A stretch of DNA of 64,000 bases, taken from Yamagishiella unicocca. Taxonomy: Eukaryota > Chlorophyta > Chlorophyceae > Chlamydomonadales > Volvocaceae. A program made the translations under genes and the position numbers. Positions 11,791-23,162 of the stretch are shown here, piece after piece (positions within the stretch are counted from its first letter, which is position 1; each line of letters starts with the position of its first letter). The DNA lies in contig BDSL01000130.1 of assembly GCA_003116995.1 (NCBI GenBank), forward strand, positions 124,001 through 188,000, read 5' to 3'. Under the pieces are notes generated by a model. The model was not told the origin of the DNA, searched no databases, and saw only the letters and a list, made by a program, of their open reading frames with translations.

Positions 11791-13730
11791 TCACAAGCCG
11801 CCGTAGCGCGCCGCGTCGCGCGGGTACAGCACCCGGCCGCTGAAGCGCACCGACTCAATCAACGTGAGTTCCTTGTCCGTCGTCCCTTGCTCCTTGACGG
11901 TGATCACGACGCCGCCCGCAGCCGTGCCGCGCAGCAACGGCGCCAGCGACGCCTGGCTGCCGCGCGGAGGCACGCGCAGGCCCACGCCCGAGCGCTCCGA
12001 GGGCAGTTGGATCACCAGACTGGTGCCGCAGGCGGTGGTGTCGTGGGGGGTGTCCCAAACGGGCGAGCCCAAGGTGCCGTTCAGGGGCAGCAGCGCGGGC
12101 AGCTCGGGGATGGCAGTGGCGGGCCACGGCAACAGTTGCACCTTAACCACACCGGGGTTCCGGAGCTGCAGGATCTTGATCGTGGCCAGCTGGATCGGCT
12201 CGCGGAAGTAGATGGGCACCGTGCGCCAGGTGGAAGACGCCATCCAGGCGCGGGCGCAGGGGGCGCACACGCCGGGCCGCACCTTGCAGGTCTTGCGCTT
12301 GTCCACAAACACCAAGTTGAGGGCGCTGTGCCGCTTGCGTTGGGCGCGGAACGCGGGACCGTCCGACCACACCACCGCCGCCGAGGCGTTGGAGGCGGTG
12401 GCGGAGGCCCTGATGCTGCCGTGTCCCAGGACGTCAATCACGTTGAGCGAGGTCAGGTGGCGCGGCGGGGAGGGGGGCACAGGGCTTCGTGGCGACGGCG
12501 GCGGTGGTGGCGGCGGCGACGGCGGCGGGACGGCGCGGACCACCACGTCCGCGCCCAGCTCCTCTGCGAGCTTGTCCAGGTCGAAGGCCGGCATCGGCGG
12601 CGGGCGGGGCGGCCGGGGCGGTGGTGAGAGAGGGGACGGAGGCGCCATGGGAGGTGCCAGCATGCCAGGCGCCAGCGGCGGGCTGGGCGGCGGCGACGGC
12701 GGCAGCGGCACCTCCACCAACAACACCACGGTGAAGTCCACCACCACCACGTCTCCTTCGGCGCCGGAAGCTAGGCTGCGGCGGGAGGCGTCTGCGTCTG
12801 CGTCATCATCTTGATCTTGGTGGTCTGCAGTCGATGCGGGGTGGAGTAGGCCGTGCTCCTGGGCGCGGAGGGCGTTGAGGAGGGGGCCGTCGGCGGCGTA
12901 GGTGCGCACGTGGATCAGCATCCGCATGTTGGTTCCATGAGGCAGGGAAGAGGCCAGCTGGCGCTGGGTCCACGTGCGCTCCGTCCTGGCAAGCGTGAGG
13001 CGCCGGACGAGGAGCTGCCCGCCCTTGAAGACGCCGCGGACGATGATGTCGCTTGGCAGGATGCCGAGGAAGTGCGCCGTCAGGTTTTTGAACCGCTCGA
13101 CGAACTGGCGCAGGGACTCTTTGCTGGTGACGTTCAGGTCGGCGGTGATGGTTGCGTTGACAAACTTGGCGCTGTAGTCCTCCAGCTTGAGGGCCAGGCC
13201 GGGAGGCATCGGTGGGGGAGGAGAGGGCGGTGGCGACGGGGGCGGAGGCAGCGGTGGCGAAGGAGCTGCCGGTGGTGCCGGCGAGGGAGGGTAGGTTCCG
13301 GTGGCGAAGAGCAGGCGGTGTAGGCTGTTGCTGTCCTCGACAGAACGAGTCAGCGCCGAGACGACATCCTCGATCCTGGCCCGCAGTTCTTCGGAATTTG
13401 CTTGATCTTCAGATAAACCATCAATGGACAAGAATTCTGCGTCAACATGCAATAATTTACATAGAAATAGATGTCAGCGTACGCTCCGAGCCGTCGCAGG
13501 CTAAGGCCCAGTGGTTATAGTAAACCCCGTAGCGCGCCATGTCATCAACGATTGCTGCAACGCAGTTTGCAGGCCTCTATAGGTACAATCCGCTTACCGT
13601 CTTGATAAGCGGCATCCTGTTGAAGTTTTCGGGCGCCGCGGACGCCGATTATGCCACATCCGACGATGGCTACCAGCAATAACGCGTTAAGCCTTCGCGA
13701 CAAGAGGTTAACACCATTCATGGTCGCCAT
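11791..13730 (-). CDS. Secreted proline-rich (hydroxyproline-rich-type) cell-wall/extracellular glycoprotein
   Basis: Two exons: 13730-13598 and 13436-11791 (stop). The donor GTAAGC and acceptor GCAG join in phase 1 (codon G|AA), giving about 592 residues. Exon 1 encodes a clear signal peptide: a basic start, then hydrophobic ALLLVAIVGCGIIG, then a small-residue/Arg region before KLQQ. The mature part has three Pro-Ser-rich linkers (about 13290-13205, 12715-12590 and 12530-12455 in nucleotide terms, PPSPPPPP type). These separate two globular segments of similar style (LEDYSAKFVNATITADLNV... and the AFDLDKLAEEL region) and a C-terminal domain of about 210 residues rich in beta-like sequence with N-glycosylation sequons. 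SPPP linkers are the hallmark of volvocalean cell-wall glycoproteins and pherophorin-like proteins, but I do not recognise the pherophorin domain itself. Likely secreted to the wall or extracellular matrix. Confidence 0.75.
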
Positions 13731-16181
13731 GTTGAACTATGAAGCGACTAGCTCCGACGGCACGGCAAGTAAACTGAGGCGATGGTGCTCACTGCTCAGG
13801 AAAAGCGACTACCGACACCTTGCACAGTCGCCACAGGTCCTTGTGTGGATTGTTATATGGCGTCTCAATTAGGTCCCTTATGTACCTCTTATAGGAAAAC
13901 CTTAAGCAGTCCGCCGGATTAAGTATGTTGCGGATTCGCAACTGCACATGTACGACGGGGTCGTTATCCTTGGCGGCCAGTTGCACTTGCGAGGGTGCTA
14001 TGCCACGTTTCGGCTTTAATTTGCTTCAAGCAGCCTTAACTAATTGATTCATGTGTTTCGCAAGGCTTGTAAAGGTGCATAGGCATTGGCGCTTGTTGTT
14101 CCTTACCCGACAAGAAGCTCAAAGGTCTCGCAGCAGTAGCTCGTGCCAGACAGACTCGCCGTCCATGCGGCTTACCTAGAATGACTATGTATTTCTGAGT
14201 GGAATGCCGTGAACAACTAGCTTGCACCCTAGCATGAAAGGTACGATAGGATTCGCGAGTGGATGAACGTTACATATGTCGCCCGCCGTGTGACTTGAAA
14301 AGCCAGCAAATAACTCCTGCGGTAAAAGACCTGTCCACAGATATTCTTTCTTAACATAAGGAGTACGCGGCTTTGTGCCGCGACATTAAGTGCGATGCTG
14401 ATTCTGTGAAAGCGAACAGTGGGCATATCGGCCAGGACAGATATAAGAACCTTCACTGTGAATGCCTAGCTAAGGATCTCACTGTGCCGTCTGCCATTTT
14501 CTCGTGCTCCGCTGCTAGGTCGCGGCACGGCGGAGCGCGAACTTTGTCAGCCAGCTAGCGCCGAAGCTTTGAGGACGACCTATGCCAAGCATATCGCTAG
14601 GTAGTTTGGACCGCAGGGTCAGATCTGCAGACTCCTCCAAGACATGATGCGTACGCGAACGTCTTGCCCAGGAAGGCCTGCACCCAGTCGCACCTGCAAC
14701 CCATCGCATGGGGCTCTGGATGCTTCGGAGTATCGGAACAGGAAACCCTTCTTCCTGACCCTCACGGCGCTTGGGCCTCGGCTGCAGCCATCCGCGTCAT
14801 GCAGGCCGCCTTCGGGATCTCAAGCCTGGACCCGCACGTGCGGCGCTGACTCTGCGCATCATCGCATCGCACGAGCTTGCCATCAGCTGTCAGGAGGACA
14901 TACGCATAGCTCATCCGCGAGTGGGGCCTTACGTGTGGGACTAAAACACGCGCTGCGGGGCGTGGGTGTCCATCTCACAACCTCATTGGGGCCCCCCGAC
15001 CCTTCAATCGCTGACGAGCGCCGGCCACCGTCGCGCTGTTGGCCAAGTCGAGCAGAAGGTGGCGGTACCAACCGTGCGCGGTGGGTCCAGCACGTCCTCC
15101 GGAGGGCAGGGTGCCGATCGGGCGCGCACGTTGTAGCATATGCCAAGGTGCCGCGAAGATTCCAACCATATCCAAGATGCTTACAATGGCGTCGGAAAGG
15201 AGGCTTCGATCGTGGCGCATCCATGGCTGGATCACTGCTTACACACACCTGCACCACCTCATGAGCGAGCGACAGAATGCAACTAGAAGACAAGAAGGCA
15301 ACTGCCGCACCCCGGACACCAATCATGGCCTCCCTGTTTTTGGTCCACGACCAGCATGGCCTCCAATTACGGTGTCCAAACTGCACGGCATCAGCACTAT
15401 GTACGAACGTCTAGTGACACCTGCAGACGCACCAAAATCGCACCTCCCTTGCATGGGGCGGCCACTGGGACGCCGTGACGGCTTTATTGCCGATGATGAG
15501 CTTTCTCGGGGGATAGGTCAGTCCATGACATGACGTACGTACATCTCTCCAGCGTCTCTCACACCCTTGGATGCCCCCCGCTCAAGCCCAACTCGGTGCC
15601 TCATTGCATACCACTGTCTTCTGTGGTCTCCTAACAACCTGTTATGGTCCCCGCTTAAGCCCAACCCTGACGGATAATCGCATAGCACTGCCTAAAGGAG
15701 ATTTCCTAGCGCCGTCCCAAGCCCAGCGAAGGATCCAGCCTGATCCAGCAAAGGATTGATGCCCAGCCCTCCCTGCCCGCCCAAAGGCCACCCACAAACA
15801 CATGCGCCTCGCAGGCATGAGCCCCGCCAACGACGGCCACACGGCGCCCTCACCGCTCCCCACGCGCGCGTAGCAGCTGCCCTTGAAGGCAGCAGACACG
15901 TGTCCGTACTATACCGTTATCAACCACGAAACGCGCCCGGCAGGTTCCCAACGCACGCAAGCAACGCAAGCAGCACGGATTCAGCATGCAGCCCGCAGCA
16001 CGAATGCAGCAGAGCGCGGGCTTTCACGTGTGCTTGTCAACAACATCTATCTTCAAGTCATCTTCGTCCGAAGCTAAACCCGTATCGCCATGCGGTATCG
16101 GCACGGCCGTCCTTGCCCCCATGAAGGTATGCGCAGGGTTGCAACACAGCGTGTGGTGGCGCCAGCAGCCGCTCTCACGTT
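13731..16181. other. Spacer between the glycoprotein 5' end and the beta-propeller gene 3' end
   Basis: It must contain the promoter of the - strand glycoprotein gene (just right of 13730) and the 3' end of the next - strand gene. I looked for exons in 14640-15450, where frames are longer, but found no splice-consistent series and no family motif. No clear TGTAA (- strand) lies close to 16182. Confidence 0.4.
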
Positions 16182-18283
16182 TCAATGCGTGCAGTCAGCC
16201 ACTCCCTCACATGGCAGCGCACAAACGGTGTAGTCATCCAGGTTCTCTCCTATCTTGGACAGAGGCCATAGCATGGCATCGACCTGGCTGGCAGCTAGCA
16301 GCAGCACCTTGCTGGCCTGGTCGGAGTCACCGTACGTTACGATGTACTCCTCCGGCCCAAATCGTTCGAGCCCGATCGGGAACACAATGCCACTGTGGCC
16401 GCTCGCACTTCCTCCCGTGTAGGGTATAAAGCCGTTGCTGATGTGCGTTATGTTGTACGGCGCTGTTGCGTTGAACCTGCACCATCACGACATTGGGAAA
16501 ACGTCCAGTTGGGTTAGCCTCGGGAGGGAAGAGCCGGGAGCCGGACCGGAGTGAGGCCGTTGCGGCGTTCCAGCCAGAGCGCTCAAGGGCACAGTCCCAA
16601 GCACGCTAGCCTAGCCTAGCCTAGCCCGCTAGCACTATGAGGCCCTCCAGCAGGTCATTCATGCCCATGGCAACAGGCTCCAGCCCGTGCTGCTTCGCCG
16701 CAATCCATGGACGTCGACCAGCCGCACTCCGCGCTGCCAGTCCACGGCCCACTGGGAGCCGGCGCCTCAAGCCCCGCCCAGGGGCGTGCTGCGAGGGGGC
16801 CCCGCTGCATCGCCCATCGACGCACCGGTAGAAGAAGAAGGCGTACTCCAGGGGGTAGTGGACGCCCACGTCGTCCAGTCTGCATCCGCACCACAGGGCA
16901 GAGGGGCACGTGTCATATCTTGGCCTCTTATACCGGCTGGATGGGTGCAGGTGGGGATGGCGGGCCAGGAAAGGCGGAGAGGGGAACGGGCAGCACCGCA
17001 CACAGGCTGCAGACTGGGGCGGTCAGGGAGGGATCGGAGCAGCAGCTGGCATGTCGAGGGTGGGAGGGGGCATGGAACGTAGGGTGCAGATGGGATCCTT
17101 GGTACACGCTCGGCATTGTAAGGGAGGCTCAGCGAAGCCCAACGAGAGGAGAAGTGGGAGCTCATTGGGAAAGGGGGTCCGCAACGTGCGAGCACTGGCG
17201 CCATGGCGGGAAGCGTGTCAGTACGTACCCGAAGGCGAATGCCATTGACGGCACCTCCTGCTTCTGGGCGGCGTCACTGGAGTGCGCCAGGTGGGCGCAG
17301 CGGGTGCTGGCTCCCGTAGAACTGGACTGATTGGCCCACAGCGGCCTCGCCTCGGGGTGGAAGCACCCCGGGTGCGCCTTGAGGTGCCCGACTGCCAAGA
17401 ACGACTGGCCGCCTGGCTGCTCCAGTATCGCCGGTGAACCCCCCGACAGGTGCAGAAGTTTCCCGTATTGGTCCGCGAACATCCGGAACACCCCGTCCTC
17501 AGCGACAGCGTCAAAGCCGGTGTGGAACACAGGCTCGTTGTATGAAGCCCAGTTGAAGACGGAGTGGGGTCCAAACGTCCCGTAATGTGAGTACGACATG
17601 AATGCCGTGCCGTTCCAGGGCACCCAGTTCTTGTCCATGACGCTGGAGCCACCGAAATACGGCAACAGGCGAGGGTAGCCCAGCGACACATTACAGTGGT
17701 CCATTGTTCGATTGCAACGGATCAGTACTCGGGAAACGGTATTGACGACGGCACGCTTGGGAGCTGCGCCCATCGGCAGCGCCAAGTAAACGAAAACACG
17801 TCCGTTCGCGTCCTTGAACAAACGTCCGTCCTCATGGTTCGAATCGCTCAAATACGAATAGCCCAATAATTTTGCATGCAGCTGGCGACTGTCTCCTCGC
17901 TTGCGTAGCCGCAGTATAGCCAAAACGTTTGTTGATTCGCCTCGCCAGCCGTCAAGGAAAGGAGGTCGGTCCAAACGCCCAAGCTTGCAACGCCTGAAGG
18001 TCTCCCTTGCTTGGTATACACGCGCAAAAAGGCAATATATCTTTCCAGCTACGTGTACCAGCGCGGGATTGAAGACGCACGAGTCCTCCGGCAACCCAAT
18101 ACCCTGGAACAGTGAGGTAATATCGGTGATGCTCTTGCCTACTGGCTGTGTGTAACTGGTAGAAAAGTTCGCGTCGCACAAAGGGTGAAATTGTTGTTGC
18201 AAAATTGACTGCTGTGGGCTAGCAGCACGAAGGCTCACAATTATGAAAACCAAGAGTATAGGAGCACTTTTCGCGTTTATCAT
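16182..18283 (-). CDS. Secreted five-bladed beta-propeller protein, glycoside hydrolase/phosphorylase-like
   Basis: Three exons: 18283-17229, 16879-16826 and 16476-16182 (TGA), donors GTACGT and GTGCGT. Junction phases match and give 467 residues. The N-terminus has a signal peptide (INAKSAPILLVFIIVSLRA). Motifs in order are NPALV (72-76), EDGRLF (151-156), DKNWVPW (217-223), SGGSPA (280-285), FLAVGH (295-300), a joined YAFFFYRF segment across exons 2 and 3, and VTYGDSD (about 416-422). The acidic EDxRLF, the K-N-W-x-P strand and the late GGSP/AVGH strand are typical of GH130/GH43-superfamily five-bladed propellers acting on oligosaccharides. The precise substrate cannot be read. N-glycosylation sequons suggest an extracellular or lumenal protein. 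The 54-nt middle exon was found only through phase and family motifs. Intron 2 contains a short (ctagc)n repeat near 16610-16635. Confidence 0.72.
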
Positions 18284-19320
18284 TATCGACTCAGTTTGCA
18301 GCGTCTGGTCCAGGGCAATTTCATATTTGGACTGCTGTAGTGTACCTGCGCCAGGCTGAATGAAATACTTTCAGCATTGTTGTGTGCTGCGAACAATCGT
18401 GTGCAGACCGGACGAATAACACCGGCATGCCGTATTTGTCCGTTGTCGTGCGCAGAGCGTTTCGTGCTCTGGTCGTGCGCCTCCACGTCGCGATCTCGCG
18501 AAGGATCCTGTACTGTTAAGCATTGCTCGCAGCGGCTAAAATGACGGTGGCTGGACGTGGAAGGTGGAACACAGTGGAACTGGAATCGCAAAGAGACAGC
18601 TGCAACGAACACCAACTGCTTGGATTGGATTGCGCAACTCGCGCGCATGCAGGAAGGGTTAGGTTGCTTGGTCAATCGACAAGGCTTCAGTCAAGCTGTA
18701 ATTCAGGCGTTTCATCTCAAAATCTGTCCAATCCGTCGGACAGTCCGTGCCAGCCCGGGCTTGTGACCTGCGCGCGCACACTTAAGGGTGCCGATTGCAA
18801 CCCATACCCCTACAGGACAACGTTCGCTTCTTGGAGAGGGACAACTACCCACTTGTATTACGCAGTACCCCTCGCACTTAAAGATGGTGGTTCAGCTTTG
18901 ATAATGCTGGTGTGCACCCTTGGCGGTGGCTTGCAGTGGCTGCCGCTCCCTTCCATCCTGATCGATCAGCCAGTTGTGTGAGGGTAAGAGCAGGGATCTG
19001 CGCCACTAAAGCTCCTGCAGCTGCCTTGCGCTCGTTTGTGGCCGAGTCTGGCTGTTATTGCTATACCTGTACTGTCAGTAACTGCAGCTGACCACAGGTG
19101 CTCTCGGTAGATGATAGTGGTTGTGCAAATGCACAACGCGTAATGGTGAGTCAAAGAATGGTTGCTGCTCGCTTCCTGGTTGTTTCAACGAGCAAATTGG
19201 CGCCAACCTTGGCGGGCATTACGCCCTACCTCGTCCAGGCCGACGAGATACAGTAGTGTCAAATAGCGGCTGCAAGCAGCTTGGCTCCTATTTAGGCAAA
19301 CACTAAAACCATCGGCGCTG
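18284..19320. other. Upstream region of the beta-propeller gene; start of the repeat-rich domain
   Basis: No supported gene. From about 19330 on, the sequence is repeated elsewhere in the window (near 31850, 41585 and 61288), which marks the left border of the duplicated region. Confidence 0.5.
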
Positions 19321-19322
19321 AT

Positions 19323-21776
19323 GTCGTGGCCATCTCGACGTCCCGGGCCACAACGTCTGTGGCAACAGTTGCATGATGAACAGGCGACACCTCCAGCTCG
19401 GCAGCCACGAATGGGGTCCCCTGGGGACACAAGATGTGTGCGCATTTCCTATATCGCCTAGGGCGTGCCGTGCGCATAAAAACGGGTGGCCAGCCGGCTT
19501 GCCCCTTGCAGTCTGGTTAGGAAAAGAGTAAGAAGAGGCGTAACAGAGGCCAAAACGCACGCACGCATATCATCAGCATCTACAAGGTGCGGTGCGGCAT
19601 GCCTCGCGGCGCCCACCGGGCCCCTAGTGTGCAGGCGTGATGGCAAGGTGTCTAGCCTCCCGTCTGTGACTCTGTCTAGCAATATTCGGGGCAAATGGTT
19701 GCCACCGAATTCGGTGAGTCAACCAACGCAAGTAAAACAAATGGCACCTCGGCAGCAAGCGTCAGTTATGCGTGATCAACTCGACCAAGTAAAGGAGCTG
19801 TATGGCCAACACGCTGTGATCCGACCACGCACCGAACGCGCCCTGGCTCCAGCGGCATTTAACCTGCCCCTTTGCTACCCATTGTTGGCATCCTCCCAGA
19901 GACATGTGCCTTCCTGGAGACAGCCATCGCGCTACATCTGCTCATGCCTACAGCGCCAACGACATCCTCTAGTGCAATAACCGGCTCATGCAAGGGCCCC
20001 ATCATGCACCTACATCAACGAACGGTATGCCGAGCTTAAGCATCCGTGTTGCCCCCGGCCCCCATATGCTGAGCTGCGGCATTGCCCCCGCCTCATCCAC
20101 AATACCGTTTCAATGATGCCAAGCTGGCATGATAATACCGCCATGAATAACATCCACACATTTCTGGCTAATGCTGTTCTGATGATCATGGGCGATGTGC
20201 CAAACGGCAGGACTACACCGCAGCCCCGCAGTGCAGCAACCTCAGCCTCTGATTGTTGCTACCCATCCTCAACCTGAACGCCATTCGCCCGCTTCTGCTG
20301 CGGCAGGCTCAAACAGGATGGGAATATGGGGTGGTCAGGGTGCCTGTCCAGGTCGAAGTGCTCAAACGCCGGCATTCCGAAGGGAAATTTGTTGGAGTTG
20401 TTCAGTCAGCTCACCCGTCCTGTATGGCCGGTGTAATGGTTGGTGTATGGTTTATAGGTTATACAGTAAGTTTCCAGCGTTGTGTGGCTACGCGGCTAAA
20501 CTAAGATATTCTGGGTACAGAGGGTCTACCAGAGACTCCCAACGCTCACACATCAAGGCTTGTCTGCGCTCGGCTCTATTACTGATGCTTAGCCCCGTCA
20601 CCGACGCCCAACCCTTATAAGGATGGCACAGGCCATCATGCAAGGTCGCAACTTCAATCGCAAATGGTGGTCAACCCAGCTATGGCGCAAGGACCCGCTT
20701 CACGCACCAACCCGCTTGAAACACCGCAGCATACCTGCTGGTGCATTTCCATGGTCGGCACGCCATAATGGTCGCACAGGCACCGCAACACCGCGGAGGC
20801 CATCGTGTTTGGCACGCCGTCTATTATGACTAGCCCAGCGCCAGGAACAAACGGGTGGATGTTGTAGTGCAGACTCCGATGCATGGCTTCAATCTTGTTG
20901 CCCACCACGCCTACATAACATGGGCATGTATGGGTGATCAGGGGGCGGGCAAGAGCGAGCCGTCAGCTTGATTCCTAGCTCCGATTCCTAATTCCGGTTC
21001 ATGGCATCTGACACCCCCAGCCGCACCTGCGTCTTCGGCCAGGTTGCGCTGGTTGGCTTTGTCGCCATCACCCAGCCAGTTTGTCTTCGCTTCGATGCAG
21101 CGAAGGAGCTTCGGCGACGCCATCAGCTCACCCGTCCAGAATTGCTTCCGCGACTTGTGCCAACCATTATTCTCGTGCAGCCAGTCTGTAAGAGCGGAGG
21201 GCAAGGATGGCAAGGATCAGGCAACGACTTATCCCTGCATGCAACGCTTACAGTAGGGACGCAAGGAGGCGAGGCAAATGCGGCGCACACACGCACAAGC
21301 AAGAAATTGGGTGGGAAGGAAGGAAAGGAGCACAATTAAGGAAGCGTCGAAGGTGCCGTGCGGGTCGGCTTACCAAGCAGCCGCCTGCCGTCCACGACTC
21401 CGGCGGAGTGCAGCGCTCTCGTCGCTGTCATCTGCGCAGCGTACAGCTGCTGTGTTAGCGCCAGGCAATCCGCCGCGACGCTGCCATGTTTTCTGACGAC
21501 GGCCTCCTGGTTCCTGCTGGCGGCCTGCTGGTTTTTGGCCGATGCTATACTCGTGTCAAGTACGATCCTCAACAGAAGCCTTCTCTCCTCCTCTCCAATG
21601 GGAGCCGGGGACGTCAACACCGCGGCGGCCTGCGCCAACAGATCGAACACTATACCAGTGGTTGTTGTGGCTCTAACTGCAAAGGCGTTCCTGCCGTGTC
21701 GGGCAGTCTGGCCGGACACGGCGACGGAGGAACCGCGCGACAGGGCGACGCCGGATCTAATGATTGAACGCAACAT
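19323..21776. repeat. Segmental repeat A1 (partner 31852-34333)
   Basis: About 2.4 kb is nearly identical to 31852-34333 in the same orientation, with scattered substitutions and small indels. It contains the unrecognised family gene (copy A) plus about 1.2 kb of its 3' flank. A roughly 90-bp block at its left end (ccatctcgacgtccc...) is also found near 41585 and 61288. Confidence 0.85.
20598..21776 (-). CDS. Unrecognised multicopy gene, copy A (four exons)
   Basis: Exons 21776-21374, 21185-21027, 20910-20735 and 20651-20598. Donors and acceptors join in phases 1, 1 and 0 and give 263 residues. The first about 60 residues are Ser/Arg/Ala-rich without acidic residues and could be an organelle-targeting presequence. 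Next comes an Ala/Gln/Arg/Lys helical stretch (SAKNQQAASRNQ...), then a conserved block ending AGVVDGRRLL. Exon 2 encodes DWLHENNGWHKSRKQFW...MASPKLL, and exon 3 encodes NKIEAMHRSLHYN...PGAGLVIIDGVPN. I do not recognise the family. Copy A lacks the ARDQAA repeats seen in copies B and C. The last short exon is the least certain; an alternative ending (SLVDPLYPEYLS) further downstream also fits the phase. Confidence 0.55.
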
Positions 21777-21779
21777 TAT

Positions 21780-22384
21780 ATCTCAACAACGTTTCTTAAG
21801 AAGTGTTTCCTGGAATATGTGTGTTTAAGCAGAATGCGTGTGTTAGAACCTATTTCCACTTAAGGTTTAGAACGCGATTTTGGTCTAAATCCTGCTCAAG
21901 TGGAAACGTAGAAGGGTTAGGCAGATTAGCCGATTAGCGCCAAATTGTTGAGTACTCCACGTAGCACGGTTACGCGTTTTAAAAACAAATTCGATATACG
22001 AACATTTCAAACTAAATGGTAGTATCAGCGCCTCGGAACTGGAGGGAAAATTAATAAATTATACCGGTAGTACTTGGTCCCGGCCAAGTACTTTTCTTTG
22101 AGAGCTGGGCTTTAAAGCTGTCATAGCCCACATAGTCGCTTTTCACCTGAGCACATTGACGTCTTTCCTTTCAACATATTTATCATCCTTTAGGCAAATT
22201 AGCGGGAGGGATTGTGCAACTCCAATTCCCGCCGGCGATCATGCTGCGCAACCCTGGCGTAGCTCTACGCCAAGGCGCGACTGGTTCAGTCCACCCTGTG
22301 CGCATGCGACAGCAAAGCCAGCAAGCCAAAGAGCTGGAACTGTTGAGGGAGTTGTCGGAAGAAAGCCGAGATCGTATGTGAAGA
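21780..22384. other. AT-richer spacer left of L1-like fragment
   Basis: No gene supported. Around 22290-22375 a short + frame (RQQSQQAKELELLRELSEE) would be coiled-coil-like but has no start context or splice partner. Confidence 0.35.
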
Positions 22385-23162
22385 GAAGGCCATAGTTACA
22401 AGGGAGGTGGAGCACCTACGAGCGCGGAAGCGCAACCAGGCGGGCCCGATGGGCCAGACCACGACACAGATCACGGGGCAAAAGAGCCCGCCCTCACCGG
22501 CCGGGAAGTGGCAAAAGTCAAAGACAGCCAAACACGGGGACACGGAGAAGGCAGCACGCACAACTCAAAGCATGGGGAGGAACAAAAGCGTGGCCAGAAA
22601 ACACGAACCACCTGCACCAAGCCGGCAGTGAGACGCGAGTAGGAGCGCGACCCGGCAGAGCGGGGGCCCCAGGCCCCGCAACCCAAAAACACCCACAAAA
22701 CCGCACCCGGGTCAATCGTCGGGCAACCTCTCAGCACCCGGGCGGCCAGTGAAGACCACCTTCCCCGCCAACAAGGCGGCGGGGAAGGGGTGGTCGGCCG
22801 GGACGGCCCCCCACCCGCGGGGGCCAGGCCCAGATCGGCAAACGCACTGAGGCGCGCCTAAAAGTCGGCCGTCACCGCTGCACACACCCGCACCACCGGC
22901 ATGCGCCACCCTGGGGTCCCAGCCTGCACCCAAAACAGGAGGTGTAGCCCCAAGCCCAACACCGCGACGGCCGCCAAGCACACCACATCCCAAACAAGTG
23001 GGCGCACCTCCAAGGGGGGCCGACCCAGCCACAAAGGCTGCGGGAACAAGACAACCGCACCCCCCATCGCCTCCACAAGCTCGTCGCGCAGCGATAAGGC
23101 CACCACGCACTCCCAAAAATGGTGGTGACCGCGGCCCGTGGCCATCGACGCCCCGCACGGGC
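22385..23162 (-). mobile_element. L1-like non-LTR retrotransposon, 5'-truncated 3' fragment (N1)
   Basis: This - strand fragment matches the 3' part of the fuller elements at 38270-41500 and 58160-60929. It retains the C-terminal segment HHHFWECVVALSLRDELVEA, which belongs to the Cys/His-containing end of the retrotransposon polyprotein, and the following Gly/Trp-rich tail. At 23162 it abuts exon sequence of PFAS copy 1, sharing CAG at the junction. 5' truncation is normal for target-primed insertion, but no PFAS sequence resumes on the other side. Confidence 0.7.

Noticed and set aside
14640..15450. Possible retroelement or exon region (several frames longer than 80 codons)
   Set aside because: No ordered family motif, no splice-phase-consistent chain and no repeat partner in the window.
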